DNA of 64,000 nt, taken from contig NZ_SOZD01000004.1 of the NCBI RefSeq assembly GCF_004519335.1, positions 310,001-374,000 on the forward strand, in the 5' to 3' direction. The stretch is from Jiella endophytica (lineage in GTDB: Bacteria; Pseudomonadota; Alphaproteobacteria; Rhizobiales; Rhizobiaceae). Under the pieces are notes generated by a model. It saw only the letters and a list, made by a program, of their open reading frames with translations, did no database searches and was not told where the DNA came from. Below are positions 48,206 through 58,844 of the stretch, piece after piece. Position 1 is the first letter of the stretch; each line of letters starts with the position of its first letter. A program made the translations under genes and the position numbers.

Positions 48206-49195
48206 ATGTTCGTCCGAAAGATCGTGACGGCCGCAGCCTTGGCTGTGACGCTGATGACCGTTTCCGCCTGCAAGGTCGATGACATCGTTCCGGAGAACGC
48301 GCCGCTGCCGCCGGATCTGGTGCGGGCGATCAATGCCAACGGCATGGGCGTCAACTCGCCGATCCTCGTCCGCCTCTTCAAGGAAGAGTCGGACATGGAG
48401 GTCTGGAAGCAGAAGACCGACGGCACCTATGCCCTCCTGAAGACCTACAAGATCTGCGCCTGGTCCGGCAAACTCGGACCGAAGACCAAGGAGGGAGACC
48501 GCCAGGCGCCCGAGGGCTTCTACACGGTCACTCCGGCCCAGCTGAATCCGAAGTCGAACTATCACCTCGCCATCAACATGGGCTATCCGAACGCCTTCGA
48601 CCGGGCGAACGGCCGCACCGGCCAGCATCTGATGATCCACGGCTCCTGCAACTCGTCGGGCTGCTACGCCATGGACGACGAGCAGGTGCAGGAGATCTAC
48701 AGCCTCGCCCGCTATTCCTTCGACGGCGGCCAGCGCGCCTTTCAGATCCAGGCCTATCCCTTCCGCATGACGCCGAAGAACATGGCCCGCCACAAGAACT
48801 CCGATCACTACGCCTTCTGGCAGATGCTGAAGCGGGGCTCGGACTATTTCGAGACGACGCGTCTGGCGCCGAATGTCGGCGTGTGCGAACGCAGCTACAT
48901 CTTCGACCAGAGCGCCGAGACGGTCGCCGGCCTCTCGCCGGCCGGGCCCTGCCCTTCGGTGGCGGTGCCGCAGGTCGTTGCCGCAAAATACCAGGCCGAC
49001 GAGGCGAAGACGCAGGAGATCGCGGCCCGCATGGCCCCGAGCGAGTTCGCCACCACGTCGACCTTCACCTATCGCACCGGCCAGCCGATCACCGCCGATG
49101 CCTACGCCCAGGAACAGCATCGCCGCGAAGGCTATGACCGGGAAGGCAAGCGGATCGGCCCGAAGGGCGGCTCGATCTTCGGCCTGTTCGAATAG
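48206..49195 (+). CDS. L,D-transpeptidase (YkuD/YafK-type) lipoprotein
   Basis: A 329-aa protein. Lipobox TVSAC with Cys22 follows a short hydrophobic signal, so it is a lipoprotein. The YkuD catalytic motif is HGSCNSSGC, with His145 and Cys153. The YafK-like domain spans ~55-210 and is followed by a ~110-residue tail without known domain. It acts on periplasmic peptidoglycan, as a cross-linker, an anchor for outer-membrane proteins or a remover. ATG 48206 fits the lipobox; ATG 48170 is the alternative. Confidence 0.88.
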   Translation: MFVRKIVTAAALAVTLMTVSACKVDDIVPENAPLPPDLVRAINANGMGVNSPILVRLFKEESDMEVWKQKTDGTYALLKTYKICAWSGKLGPKTKEGDRQAPEGFYTVTPAQLNPKSNYHLAINMGYPNAFDRANGRTGQHLMIHGSCNSSGCYAMDDEQVQEIYSLARYSFDGGQRAFQIQAYPFRMTPKNMARHKNSDHYAFWQMLKRGSDYFETTRLAPNVGVCERSYIFDQSAETVAGLSPAGPCPSVAVPQVVAAKYQADEAKTQEIAARMAPSEFATTSTFTYRTGQPITADAYAQEQHRREGYDREGKRIGPKGGSIFGLFE

Positions 49196-49242
49196 GGCAA
49201 AGGCCGGCGGGCGCGCCGCAGACAGAACGAGACATGCACCCC

Positions 49243-49276
49243 GACGCCGGCCGCAAGGGCCGGCGTCTTGCGTTTT
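49243..49276 (+). terminator. Rho-independent terminator after the L,D-transpeptidase
   Basis: Stem GACGCCGGCC / GGCCGGCGTC (49243-49252 and 49258-49267) with loop GCAAG, followed by TTGCGTTTTG. It lies 48 nt after the stop. Confidence 0.8.
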
Positions 49277-49493
49277 GTGCGGTTCGCACAGGCGCACGTG
49301 CCTTGCGTCGCCGCCGGGACGACGCAAAGCGATTGCCTCAAACCTCTGCTCAAAGCTCGCGATTGGCCTGATCTCCCTCTCGAGGGCGATCCAAAGGACG
49401 GGCGAGACATATGGCTCGCCACGCATCCCGGCAGCCAGGGGGGGGACAAGCCACGCCCAAGCTTTCCGAAAACCCGCGACGCCCGCTACCACA

Positions 49494-49626
49494 CCGTCAT
49501 CCTCGGCCTCGTGCCGAGGATCTCCTGCCGATGAAGCGATCGACCGGGCGAGGAAGGGGCCGTTCCTTTGTACGCTTCTGGAGCGGAAACGCCGGTAGAT
49601 CCTCGGCACGAGGCCGAGGATGACGG
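49494..49626. repeat. Perfect 30-bp inverted repeat element
   Basis: Left arm 49494-49523 and right arm 49597-49626 are exact reverse complements over 30 bp (starting CCGTCATCCTCGGCCTCGTG), separated by 73 nt. Each arm contains its own small palindrome (CCTCGGC...GCCGAGG). This resembles short interspersed elements common in Rhizobiales. In the 622-nt gap 49196-49817 I find only this and two terminators. Confidence 0.88.
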
Positions 49627-49745
49627 CGTTGGAGAGGCCTGGTCTCGGTGGCTGGCGTGGCTGCGGATCGATCAGGTCGATGCTGATCATGCCAAGAAAC
49701 CAGTTCACTGAGCGGGTGGATCGCCCCTTCTTCGTCGAGCCCAGG

Positions 49746-49772
49746 AAAAAGGGCCGCCTTTCGGCAGCCCTT
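49746..49772 (-). terminator. Rho-independent terminator of the GDSL autotransporter gene
   Basis: Stem AAGGGC-GCC / GGC-GCCCTT with one mismatch and a TTTC loop; on the minus strand it is followed by TTTCCTGG. It lies 46 nt beyond the stop. Confidence 0.72.
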
Positions 49773-49817
49773 CGCATGCGCGGGGTGGATGATCGCCGCA
49801 GCCGGCGACTTGAAGCG

Positions 49818-51656
49818 TCAGAACTTCACGGCGACCATCGCCTTGGCCGCGTGGCTGACGTCGATCGTGTCGCCGAAGCCGACCGAATAGCTGAGCGAGC
49901 CGGCGACGGTATCGGTGAAACTCGCCTCCGCACCGGCGCCGAGAACGAAGCCGCGGCCGGAAAGGTCGTCGAATTCGGCGAAGGAATCCTGCGAGGGGCT
50001 ACCCGATATCCGCGAGACGATGCCGGTGTCGTCGCTGGTGAGATTGTCCTCATAGCCGATCCGGCCGGTGATCTTTGCCGGGCGGCCGAAGGCCTCCGTG
50101 GCATAGGCGAGGTCGAGATTGGCGGCACCGAAGAGGGCGTCGCGATCGTAGCCATCATACTGGATGCGGGCGGCAAGGCCGGACTCGGTAAAGCCGTCGA
50201 CGTCGAAGTGAAGATAGGTGAGCGACAGGCTCGGCGTCGCGATCAGTTCGCCAAAGGCCATCGGATAGGCGATCTCGGCACCGATGTCGTAGAGCGCGGC
50301 ATTGGTGTCCGCATTGCCGTTGACCACATTCGGAACAAGGGTGACGCGGTCGATGTCGTTGAAATCGGCATGGGCGACACCGGCCGTCGCGCTCGCCACG
50401 AAACCGCGAAACTCCGTCGCCGCATAGAGATCGGCGGCGAAGGCCTGGGTGTCGTAGGTGATCGGCGAATTGTCGACCGAACCATTCGAGTAGCTGAACG
50501 AGCCGCCGACCAGCGTGCCCGCTCCGAGCGTCGCGTCGTAGCCGATACGCAGGGTGCCGACGGCATAGTCGTAGCCATGCATTCGGGCGCCGTCGCCGCG
50601 ATCGGACCAGTTGCCGCCGAAGCTGGCATAGAGGCCCGCGGCCTCGCCACCGCCGGACAGCAGCCTGCGGCTGCGCTCGAAGGAAGACGAAGCGCCCTCG
50701 TATCGATCTAGGATCGCCGTCTCGGACATCGAGCCGACATTCACCGCCTGCTCGCCGGCGGTGAGATAGTCGAAGACCAGCGATGCGAGCAGCTGGTGGC
50801 CGGCCGCGGTCGGGTGGACGGTGTCCCAGAAGAGATACTGGTTCTGGACGTCCTGCGTCGCCGTCACGCAGGCGACGACGGCGGTGCAGGCGTCCACCGC
50901 ATTGGTGAAGCCGAATCGCCCTGGATCGGCGATGGCGGCGGTGAAGACCCGCTCGACATCGACGAGGAAGGTATCGGTGCCGGGATTTGCCGCGGCGGCC
51001 GCGAAGACTTCATCCTCGAGCGCGGCATTGAAGGTGTCGGCGGCCAGCGTCCCGGCAAACCGCGTCGTCGGATCGCTATTATAGGCGGGGGTCAGGCCGA
51101 GATCCGGCAGGTTGAGGACGACGAGCGTCGGCGCGCCGAGCTGCGAGATCGCGTTGGTCGCCGCGCCGACGTTCTGGGCCGCCTGGGTGGCCGCCGAGAC
51201 GATGCCCGCCGGCGTCAGGACCGGGTTCTGGAAGATGTCGTTGGCGCCGCCATAGAGCGTGACAACATCGTTGGCGGCAAACGCCCCGTCTTCGCCGAGA
51301 AACAGCCCGATCTGGTCCGGAATGCCGGGCGGCAGCGCCGTCAACGTGTCGGTGCGGGCGCCGCCGAAGGCATAGTTCTGGTTGGCCGTCGGGTCGATCT
51401 GGATGCCGCCGAGGGCCGCAGCGCCTGCCCGCTGCATCGGCCCGTTCAAAAGCTCGGCGAAGGTCGGGCCGTTCGAGTAGCGGCCGTCATAGTAGGGTGC
51501 CGGCGGCGTGCCCGTCAGCGCGTAGAGATTGCCGTTGTCGGTCAGGCTGTCGCCGAACGAGATGACTGCGTCGATGTCCCGTGCCGTCGCAATCCCTGTT
51601 CCGAGAGCCAGCAGCGACGAGCCGACGAGAGCCCCCCTGAAGAATGTCTGCAGCAT
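49818..51656 (-). CDS. GDSL-type autotransporter esterase/lipase
   Basis: A 612-aa outer-membrane protein. Signal peptide ~1-26; passenger domain to ~residue 330 has block I SFGDSLTDNGN (Ser37), block III GGANDIF and block V DTVHPTAAGH. A helical linker follows, then a C-terminal autotransporter beta-barrel (~345-612) ending in a KF terminal residue. It resembles EstA/PlpD-type lipases that remain attached at the surface. Two ATG codons 3 nt apart follow GGGAGG; 51656 has the better spacing. Confidence 0.92.
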   Translation of the reverse strand: MLQTFFRGALVGSSLLALGTGIATARDIDAVISFGDSLTDNGNLYALTGTPPAPYYDGRYSNGPTFAELLNGPMQRAGAAALGGIQIDPTANQNYAFGGARTDTLTALPPGIPDQIGLFLGEDGAFAANDVVTLYGGANDIFQNPVLTPAGIVSAATQAAQNVGAATNAISQLGAPTLVVLNLPDLGLTPAYNSDPTTRFAGTLAADTFNAALEDEVFAAAAANPGTDTFLVDVERVFTAAIADPGRFGFTNAVDACTAVVACVTATQDVQNQYLFWDTVHPTAAGHQLLASLVFDYLTAGEQAVNVGSMSETAILDRYEGASSSFERSRRLLSGGGEAAGLYASFGGNWSDRGDGARMHGYDYAVGTLRIGYDATLGAGTLVGGSFSYSNGSVDNSPITYDTQAFAADLYAATEFRGFVASATAGVAHADFNDIDRVTLVPNVVNGNADTNAALYDIGAEIAYPMAFGELIATPSLSLTYLHFDVDGFTESGLAARIQYDGYDRDALFGAANLDLAYATEAFGRPAKITGRIGYEDNLTSDDTGIVSRISGSPSQDSFAEFDDLSGRGFVLGAGAEASFTDTVAGSLSYSVGFGDTIDVSHAAKAMVAVKF

Positions 51657-51860
51657 CATGTTCCTCCCATTATGATACTGAAAACAAAAATCTCCTTCCT
51701 CGGCTTTTACGCAAGCGTCAATTTGCCGATCGCAGCTTTCGGTCGCGGCTTTTCGGGGTGTGTTGTGCCAAAGCCGCAATCATTGGCAGTATCGCCCGGA
51801 ATCCTCGTCCACCCTTCGAGACCCCTCCCCTCTCGCAGGGCAATCATCGAGCACAACAAG

Positions 51861-51886
51861 AAAGGCCGCCCCGAAGGACGGCCTTT
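51861..51886 (-). terminator. Rho-independent terminator of gap
   Basis: Stem AAAGGCCG / CGGCCTTT (51861-51868 and 51879-51886) with a U-rich tail CTTGTTG on the minus strand. It sits 28 nt beyond the gap stop. Confidence 0.78.
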
Positions 51887-51913
51887 TCGCGAACTCTGCC
51901 GAGGCGAGCGGCC

Positions 51914-52927
<1,014 letters not shown>

Positions 52928-53089
52928 TGTGTGTGTCTCCCTGGAAGGATGCCCGTGGCGAAAGGTCTGGCCGGGCTTAGCCCTCGCGGCCGGTCGAATC
53001 AAGTTGGCCGCCGGCCGAGGGTTTCTCAAGGGCGGCCGGAATTTTTCCGGCATGGCGCCGCCGGGAAAGAACCAGCGGCGGACCGCCGC

Positions 53090-55105
53090 TCATTCCGCCT
53101 CGGCCTCTTCGCTCTCGCCCGTCTCGCCGAGCCGCTCCGTCACCGCCGCGACGGCGGCTTCGGCGGTGATGCCGAAATGGGCGTAGAGCTCCTCCGCCGG
53201 GCCGGAGGCGCCGAAGCCGGTCATGCCGATGAACAGGCCCTCGCGGCCGATCATCTCGTCCCAGCCCTGGCGAACGCCAGCCTCGATGGCGAGCTTGAGA
53301 CTGTCATCGTCGACCAGCGCCCGGCGGTATTCCGCGGTCTGGCGGCGGAAGAGCTCGAAGGACGGCACCGAGACGACGCGGGTCGGAATGCCGGAAGCTT
53401 CCAGCTGGCGCCGTGCGTCGACGGCGATCGCCACCTCCGACCCGGTGGCGTAGATCGTCACCTTCGCCTCGCCCGACGCCGGATCGATCTCGTAGGCGCC
53501 GCGGGCGCTCTTGTTCTCGTCATGCTCGTCGAGGCGCACCGTCGGCAATGTCTGCCGCGACAAGGCGAGGATCGACGGCGCCGCGCGGTTCTCCAGCGCC
53601 AGTTGCCAGCACTCGGCGGTCTCGACCGCGTCGGCCGGGCGGAACACCAGCATGTTCGGGATCGCCCGAAGCGCGGCGAGATGTTCCACCGGCTGGTGGG
53701 TCGGCCCGTCCTCGCCAAGGCCGATCGAATCATGGGTCATCACATGGATCACCCGGATGCCCATCAGCGCCGAAAGCCGCAGCGCGCCGCGGCAATAGTC
53801 GGAAAAGGTCAGGAAGGTCCCCGAATAGGGGATCAGCCCGCCATGCAGCGCCATGCCGTTCATCGCGGCGGCCATGGCGTGTTCGCGGATGCCGTAATGG
53901 ACGAAGCGGCCGGAATAGTCGCCCGGCGTGATCGCCGCGGTCTGGCTGGTGCGGGTGTTGTTGGAGCCGGAAAGGTCGGCCGAACCGCCGATCATCTCCG
54001 GCACCACGGCGTTGATCTCCTCGAGCGCCGCCTCTGACGCCTTGCGGGTGGCAATCTGCGGCCGCTCTTCGTTCATCCGGCGCTTGAAGCGGTGCATCGC
54101 CTGGGTGAAGCCGCTCGGCAGGTCGCCGCGCATACGCCGCTCGAACTCGCCGCGGGTCTCGGCGTCGACCTCGGCGAAGCGGGTTTCCCACTCCTTGCGC
54201 CGGGTGCCGGATCGAAGCCCGGCGATGCGCCACTGGTCGAGAACTCCGGAGGGCACCTCGAAGGGCGGATGCGGCCAGCCGAGCGCCTCGCGGGCGGCGG
54301 CGATCTCGGCCTTGCCGAGCGGCGCGCCGTGCGCCTTTTCGGTGCCGGCCTTGCCGGGGGCGCCGAAGCCGATCGTGGTCTTGGCGGCGATCAGCGTCGG
54401 CTGGTCGCTGGCCTTCGCGGCCTCGAGGGCCGCGGCGATGGCGTCGTGATCGTGGCCGTCGCAGGACAGCGCCTGCCAGCCGCAGGCTTCGAAACGGGCC
54501 AGCTGGTTGGTCGAATCGGCGAGCGAGACCTTTCCGTCGATGGTGATGCCGTTGTCGTCCCAGATGAATATCAGCCTGGAGAGCTTCAGATGGCCGGCAA
54601 GGGCGATTGCCTCCTGGCTGATGCCCTCCATCAGGCAGCCGTCGCCGAGAAGGACGTAGGTATAGTGGTCAACGATGTCGTCGCCGAAGCGGGCATTGAG
54701 GATTCGCTCGGCGAGCGCCATGCCCACGGCATTGCCGGTGCCCTGGCCGAGCGGCCCGGTGGTCGCCTCGATGCCGGCCGCAAGGCCGTGTTCGGGATGA
54801 CCGGCGGCCTTCGAGCCGAGCTGGCGGAAGCGCCGGATGTCGTCGAGGCCGATATCGCCGTAGCCGAGAAGATAGAGCAGGCTGTAGAGCAGCATCGAGC
54901 CGTGGCCGGCGGAAAACACGAAGCGGTCGCGATTCGGCCAGTCCGGCCGCTTCGGATCGAAGGTGAGAAAGCGGGTGAACAGCACGGTGGCGATGTCGGC
55001 AGCGCCCATCGGCAGACCCGGATGGCCGGAACCGGCGGCTTCCACCGCGTCGGCAGAGAGGAAGCGGATGGCATTGGCCATCTGCCGGCGCATTTCCGTC
55101 GTCAT
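53090..55105 (-). CDS. tkt: Transketolase
   Basis: A 671-aa TPP- and Mg-dependent pentose-phosphate enzyme. Catalytic and cofactor motifs: [41 protein letters not shown], and the pyrimidine-domain [18 protein letters not shown] with [21 protein letters not shown] at 55105 follows GGGGAG with 9 nt; upstream starts at 55123 and 55177 are less well placed. A ~10-residue acidic C-terminal tail (GESEEAEAE) is added. Confidence 0.97.
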   Translation of the reverse strand: MTTEMRRQMANAIRFLSADAVEAAGSGHPGLPMGAADIATVLFTRFLTFDPKRPDWPNRDRFVFSAGHGSMLLYSLLYLLGYGDIGLDDIRRFRQLGSKAAGHPEHGLAAGIEATTGPLGQGTGNAVGMALAERILNARFGDDIVDHYTYVLLGDGCLMEGISQEAIALAGHLKLSRLIFIWDDNGITIDGKVSLADSTNQLARFEACGWQALSCDGHDHDAIAAALEAAKASDQPTLIAAKTTIGFGAPGKAGTEKAHGAPLGKAEIAAAREALGWPHPPFEVPSGVLDQWRIAGLRSGTRRKEWETRFAEVDAETRGEFERRMRGDLPSGFTQAMHRFKRRMNEERPQIATRKASEAALEEINAVVPEMIGGSADLSGSNNTRTSQTAAITPGDYSGRFVHYGIREHAMAAAMNGMALHGGLIPYSGTFLTFSDYCRGALRLSALMGIRVIHVMTHDSIGLGEDGPTHQPVEHLAALRAIPNMLVFRPADAVETAECWQLALENRAAPSILALSRQTLPTVRLDEHDENKSARGAYEIDPASGEAKVTIYATGSEVAIAVDARRQLEASGIPTRVVSVPSFELFRRQTAEYRRALVDDDSLKLAIEAGVRQGWDEMIGREGLFIGMTGFGASGPAEELYAHFGITAEAAVAAVTERLGETGESEEAEAE

Positions 55106-55362
55106 CGCAAGGACTCCCCGCATCGCCCCTGGCCAGGTTTGGCCGCCGAGAGACGGCGCCGCCGAGACGCGCGGCACCCATCATAGGCCCCCGTCGCTGT
55201 CAACAAAACCCTGGGGCTCACGCGCCAGGCCGGCGCACCGCGCGCTTTTCTTGGCCGCCGAGAGCCGCTAAGACCAGGAGGGGGCGGCAGAACCTGCGCC
55301 GCGCCCCATCTTTTGCGCGGGTCGCCCCGCCGAACGAGCCACCGTGGTTGGAGTTGCCGCCG

Positions 55363-55641
55363 ATGCCGCATGACGATCCGTTCGACGCTGCCAGGACGCG
55401 ACTTCGAACGGCGCTCGAGCGGCTGGAGACTGCCGTGGACGACCGGATCGACCGTGAGGCGAGCCTGCGCAGCGTCGACGCCGAGGTGCAGCGCCAGACC
55501 GCCGACCGCGGCCGTCTCGCCCGCGAGCTCGATTCCGCACTGGCGCGGGGCGAACGCCTCGAACAGGCCAATCGCGAGGTCTCCAAGCGGCTCGTCGACG
55601 CCATGGAGAAGGTGCGCAAGGTGCTCGACCAGCACAAATAG
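55363..55641 (+). CDS. DUF4164 coiled-coil protein
   Basis: A 92-aa coiled coil with heptads from RTALERLETAVDDRI to the C-terminal MEKVRKVLDQHK. It lies divergent from tkt and 34 nt before zapA, an arrangement seen in many rhizobia. A cell-division role alongside ZapA is possible. ATG at 55363 is preferred to TTG at 55348. Confidence 0.85.
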   Translation: MPHDDPFDAARTRLRTALERLETAVDDRIDREASLRSVDAEVQRQTADRGRLARELDSALARGERLEQANREVSKRLVDAMEKVRKVLDQHK

Positions 55642-55675
55642 CCGAAATTCATCCGCGATCCGAACGGGAAGCCCG

Positions 55676-56038
55676 ATGCCGCAGATTGTCGTCACCATCG
55701 ACGAAAAGACCTACCGGATGGCCTGCGCCGAGGGCGAGGAAAAGCACCTCGAAACCCTCGCCGCCGACGTCGACGGCAAGATTTCCGAGCTGCGCGGCTC
55801 CTTCGGCCAGATCGGCGATCTCAGGCTGACTGTCATGGCGGCGATCATGGCGACCGACCAGCTCTACGAGGCGCGCCGCAAGCTGCAGGAACTGCAGGCA
55901 CAGATCGATGCCGATGCCGAGACCCGAACGGCGAGCGAAGCCGGCAGCGAGACGCGGCGCCGGGAATTTGCCGAAAGCCTCGACGAAACCGCAGCCGCGC
56001 TGGAGCGGATCACCGCCAAGCTGACGGCCGGCGCGTGA
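55676..56038 (+). CDS. zapA: Cell division protein ZapA
   Basis: A 120-aa FtsZ-ring accessory protein. The N-terminal beta strand MPQIVVTIDEKTYRMACAEG and the long helix LRLTVMAAIMATDQLYEARRKLQE are characteristic. It stabilises FtsZ bundles. It is co-transcribed with the DUF4164 gene. In rhizobia 6S RNA and the formyl-THF cyclo-ligase gene usually follow; here an esterase follows instead. Confidence 0.92.
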   Translation: MPQIVVTIDEKTYRMACAEGEEKHLETLAADVDGKISELRGSFGQIGDLRLTVMAAIMATDQLYEARRKLQELQAQIDADAETRTASEAGSETRRREFAESLDETAAALERITAKLTAGA

Positions 56039-56130
56039 AAAGACTTGAACCGGATGCGGAGCGGCCGCTGCTGCGCGATCGCCCGCGAGCCTCACCCATC
56101 GAGGCCCGCGATATCGATCGCAACGGTCTG

Positions 56131-57015
56131 ATGGAAGGCATGCCCGGAAAGCTTTTGAGGCTGGGACTACTGCTCCTCTGCAGCCTCGCCGCCCTCGCTC
56201 TGTCCGGCTGCGCCGCAGCACTCAACGCCGTGACACCCGCAAGCGACTACCGCCTCGTCCCGGACCTCGCCTATGGGCCGGGCGAGCGGCGCAAGCTCGA
56301 CCTCTACCTTCCGAAGGCCATGGACGCGGCGACGCCGGTGGTGGTGTTCATCCACGGCGGCAGCTGGGATTCGGGCTCCAAGGACATCTATCCCTTCGTC
56401 GGCCAGTCACTGGCGAGCGCCGGCATCATCACGGCGATCCCGAACTATCGGCTCTACCCGCAGACTGAGTTTCCAGGCTTCGTCGAGGATGGGGCAAGTG
56501 CCGTGGCAGCGGTCGAGCGGCTGGCGAAGACCGGCAAGGACGGTATCCCGAAAGGCCGCCACCCGCTGTTCATCATGGGTCATTCGGCCGGGGCGGAGAT
56601 CGCCGGGCTCATCGCCACCGACGGGCGCTATCTCGCCGCTGCCGGCTCGTCGATCGGCGGGCTGAAAGGTTTCATCGGGCTTTCCGGCCCCTACGATTTC
56701 CTGCCGCTCACGGAAGAGCGCTACAAGCGGATCTTCCCCGAAAAGCTGCGGCCGGCGAGCCAGCCGGTCAATTTCGTTTCCGGCGACGAGCCGCCGACGC
56801 TGCTGATCGCCGGGGATGCCGACACGACCGTCGACCCGCAGAACACCCGCTCGCTCGCCGGAAGGCTCGAGAAATCAGGCGTGCCGGTCAAGGCAAGCCT
56901 TTATCCGGGCATCGGCCATATCGGCACGATCGCGTCATTTTCGACGGTCCTGCCGCTCGGCAATCGCCGCATCCGCGAGGAGGTGATCGGCTTCGTCAGG
57001 GCGCATTCCGGATGA
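56131..57015 (+). CDS. Alpha/beta-hydrolase lipoprotein (esterase-like)
   Basis: A 294-aa lipoprotein with lipobox LALSGC (Cys27). The alpha/beta-hydrolase has oxyanion HGGSWD, nucleophile GHSAGAE (Ser152), acid in LIAGDADTTVDP and His in GIGHIGT, like the BD-FAE/carboxylesterase group. ATG at 56131 is the most likely start; a GTG at 56035 overlapping zapA would add a non-hydrophobic tail. Substrate unknown. Confidence 0.87.
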   Translation: MEGMPGKLLRLGLLLLCSLAALALSGCAAALNAVTPASDYRLVPDLAYGPGERRKLDLYLPKAMDAATPVVVFIHGGSWDSGSKDIYPFVGQSLASAGIITAIPNYRLYPQTEFPGFVEDGASAVAAVERLAKTGKDGIPKGRHPLFIMGHSAGAEIAGLIATDGRYLAAAGSSIGGLKGFIGLSGPYDFLPLTEERYKRIFPEKLRPASQPVNFVSGDEPPTLLIAGDADTTVDPQNTRSLAGRLEKSGVPVKASLYPGIGHIGTIASFSTVLPLGNRRIREEVIGFVRAHSG

Positions 57016-57156
57016 CGCGCGCCTCTCGGTGGGCCGCGGGCCCTGGAGGTGAACGACTGGCGCTCTGACGTTCCGACCCTCAGCGTCGTGCTCGCCCGGA
57101 AGCGATCCGACCTTTCGACAGATGCAGCGGCCTGCCCGGCAGGAGACCGACGGGCT

Positions 57157-57489
57157 TCAGGCTTTCGCCTGCGGCCAGACCATCAAGAGGAAGCCGACCA
57201 GGCCGAGGCCCATGCCGATCAGCTGCGTCACCGGCGGGCGCTCGTGGAAGATCGCGAAGGCGATGACGTTGATGAGGATCAGCTGGGCGACGGAGGAGGC
57301 GGAGATCGCGACGCCGAGACCCGATTCGCGCATCAGCCGGACCATCATGAGATTGCCGATGCAGTAGAGCAGCAGCGATCCGCCGAGGACCCAGGGCAGG
57401 CCGTTGTTGAGGTAGGATCGCGTCGCCGAGGCGGCGGCCAGAAACACCGGCACCGCGCCAGCCAGCCACAGGATCGCCGCAGCATTCAT
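57157..57489 (-). CDS. Small four-helix membrane protein, EamA/SMR-like
   Basis: A 110-aa protein with four hydrophobic segments and motifs of the small multidrug resistance/EamA fold (NAAAILWLAGAVPVFLAAA at the N-terminus, GLVGFLLMVWPQAKA at the end). ATG at 57489 follows GAGGG. Probably a proton-coupled exporter or half of one. The cation-binding Glu of EmrE is not clear to me. Confidence 0.75.
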   Translation of the reverse strand: MNAAAILWLAGAVPVFLAAASATRSYLNNGLPWVLGGSLLLYCIGNLMMVRLMRESGLGVAISASSVAQLILINVIAFAIFHERPPVTQLIGMGLGLVGFLLMVWPQAKA

Positions 57490-57541
57490 CGTCAGACCCT
57501 CGTCGGAAACATTCTGCCCATCGCAAAGGCCGAACGTCCCT

Positions 57542-57600
57542 CTACAGCATCGGCAGGAAAATCGGAATCGATTTTCGGAACGCGCGATGCGGAGAATCAA
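57542..57600 (+). repeat. Dispersed ~58-bp extragenic repeat, copy B
   Basis: Plus-strand copy of the element at 36903-36961. It shares CTACxGCATCGGC, the 20-mer core GAAAATCGGAATCGATTTTC (57558-57577), and GCGATGCGG. It lies upstream of the small membrane protein gene. Confidence 0.8.
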
Positions 57601-57748
57601 ACAGTTCGAGCGTCGCGCATCCATTTGGACACACGACGCTCAGCCGCGGGACGGCCCCGCCGCAAGCGGCGCAAATGCGAAAGTCTCAACCCGTTCTTCG
57701 AGCGGCGCGAGAGGAGGCGCTGTTGGGCATGCCACTTCGGGTCTCGAT

Positions 57749-58450
57749 TCAAACCGACCGCGTGATGCCGCCGTCGACCCGGATGTTCTGGCCGGTGATA
57801 TAGGCCGCGCCGTCGGAAGCGAGAAAGGCGATGGTCTCGGCGATCTCCTCGACATGGCCGTAGCGGCCGAGCGGGATCTTCTCGAGGAAGGCCTCCTTTT
57901 CCGGCAGGCTGTCGATGAAGCCGGGCAGGACATTGTTCATCCGCACGTTCTTGGCCGCATACTGATCGGAAAACAGCTTGGTGAAGGCGGCAAGGCCTGC
58001 CCGGAAGACGGCCGAGGTCGGGAACACCTCGCTCGGCTCGAAGGCGGCGAAGGTCGAGATGTTGACGATCGCGCCGCCACCGTTCTCCGCCATGATTGGC
58101 GCGACGAGGCGCGCCGGGCGGACGGCCGAGAGGAAGTAGACCTCCATCCCCCGATGCCAGTCCTCGTCGGTGATGTCGAGGATCGGGGCGCGAGGGCCGT
58201 GGCCGGCGCTGTTGACGAGAACGTCGATCCGCCCCCACCGATCATGGACGGTCTCGACCAGCCGGCGGACGTCGTCATTCGACTGGTTGGAGCCGGTGAC
58301 GCCGATGCCGCCAAGCTCCTTCGCCAGCGCCTCGCCCTTGCCGGAAGAGGAGAGGATCGCGACGCGAAAGCCCCTCTCGGCGAGCTTCTTCGCCGCGCCG
58401 GCGCCCATGCCAGAGCCGCCGGCGGTGACGATGGCAACCTTTTCGGTCAT
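57749..58450 (-). CDS. Short-chain dehydrogenase-fold protein with degenerate active site
   Basis: A 233-aa SDR-fold protein. The NAD(P) loop TAGGSGMGAGAA and LVNSAGHGP are intact. The catalytic Ser132 is present (NISTFAAF) but the YxxxK pair is replaced by Ser146 and Arg150 (TSAVFRAGLAAFTK), and the helix-4 Asn is missing. The C-terminus (YITGQNIRVDGGI) is standard. It is either a binding or regulatory protein or uses another mechanism. No flanking partner suggests a pathway. Confidence 0.85.
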   Translation of the reverse strand: MTEKVAIVTAGGSGMGAGAAKKLAERGFRVAILSSSGKGEALAKELGGIGVTGSNQSNDDVRRLVETVHDRWGRIDVLVNSAGHGPRAPILDITDEDWHRGMEVYFLSAVRPARLVAPIMAENGGGAIVNISTFAAFEPSEVFPTSAVFRAGLAAFTKLFSDQYAAKNVRMNNVLPGFIDSLPEKEAFLEKIPLGRYGHVEEIAETIAFLASDGAAYITGQNIRVDGGITRSV

Positions 58451-58582
58451 TTCGATATCCCTTTTCCATTCGCGGCCGCCGCCCGGAGCCGGACCGCTCG
58501 ATCAAGCCCGTCCCATCCGTTTGCACTCGGAACGAGCGGCGACATTGGGCCTGATGGGGGCCTGTTTGGGTCGGCGCTGACA

Positions 58583-58829
58583 CCCCCACCCCTAACCCCT
58601 CCCCACAAGGGGGAGGGGGACTTCTGGAACGGCGCGGCCATTGCCCCCCGTTCGCGCGACCTTGCGGTACCCCCAGCATCGCCGCAGCATTCGAACTTAT
58701 CCAACTTCAAAATCCAGGATGCTGTGCCTGCCACACGAGGCGGCGAAGCCGCCAAGAGCCTTCGCCGGTTTGGGGGCGGTCGTTCGGGGGCGCTCCCCTC
58801 CCCCTTGTGGGGAGGGGCAGGGGTGGGGG
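58583..58829. repeat. Inverted-repeat bounded element (GC-rich)
   Basis: Arms 58583-58618 and 58795-58829 are near-perfect reverse complements (35-36 nt, one indel) with the core CCCCTCCCCACAAGGGGGAG. The 176-nt centre has no coding gene. A lone related arm lies at 59236-59276. The structure looks like a MITE or palindromic intergenic repeat. It fills most of the 394-nt gap 58451-58844. Confidence 0.85.
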
Positions 58830-58844
58830 TACGAACGTCGGCTC

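Noticed and set aside
49268-49534. Plus-strand frame ending in a VILGLVPRIS-like tail
   Set aside because: This tail is the translated arm of the 30-bp repeat, a common false gene in Rhizobiales.
53035-53051. Small hairpin GCCGGAA/TTCCGGC between tkt and gap as a terminator
   Set aside because: A 7-bp stem without a U tract; tkt and gap may well be co-transcribed.
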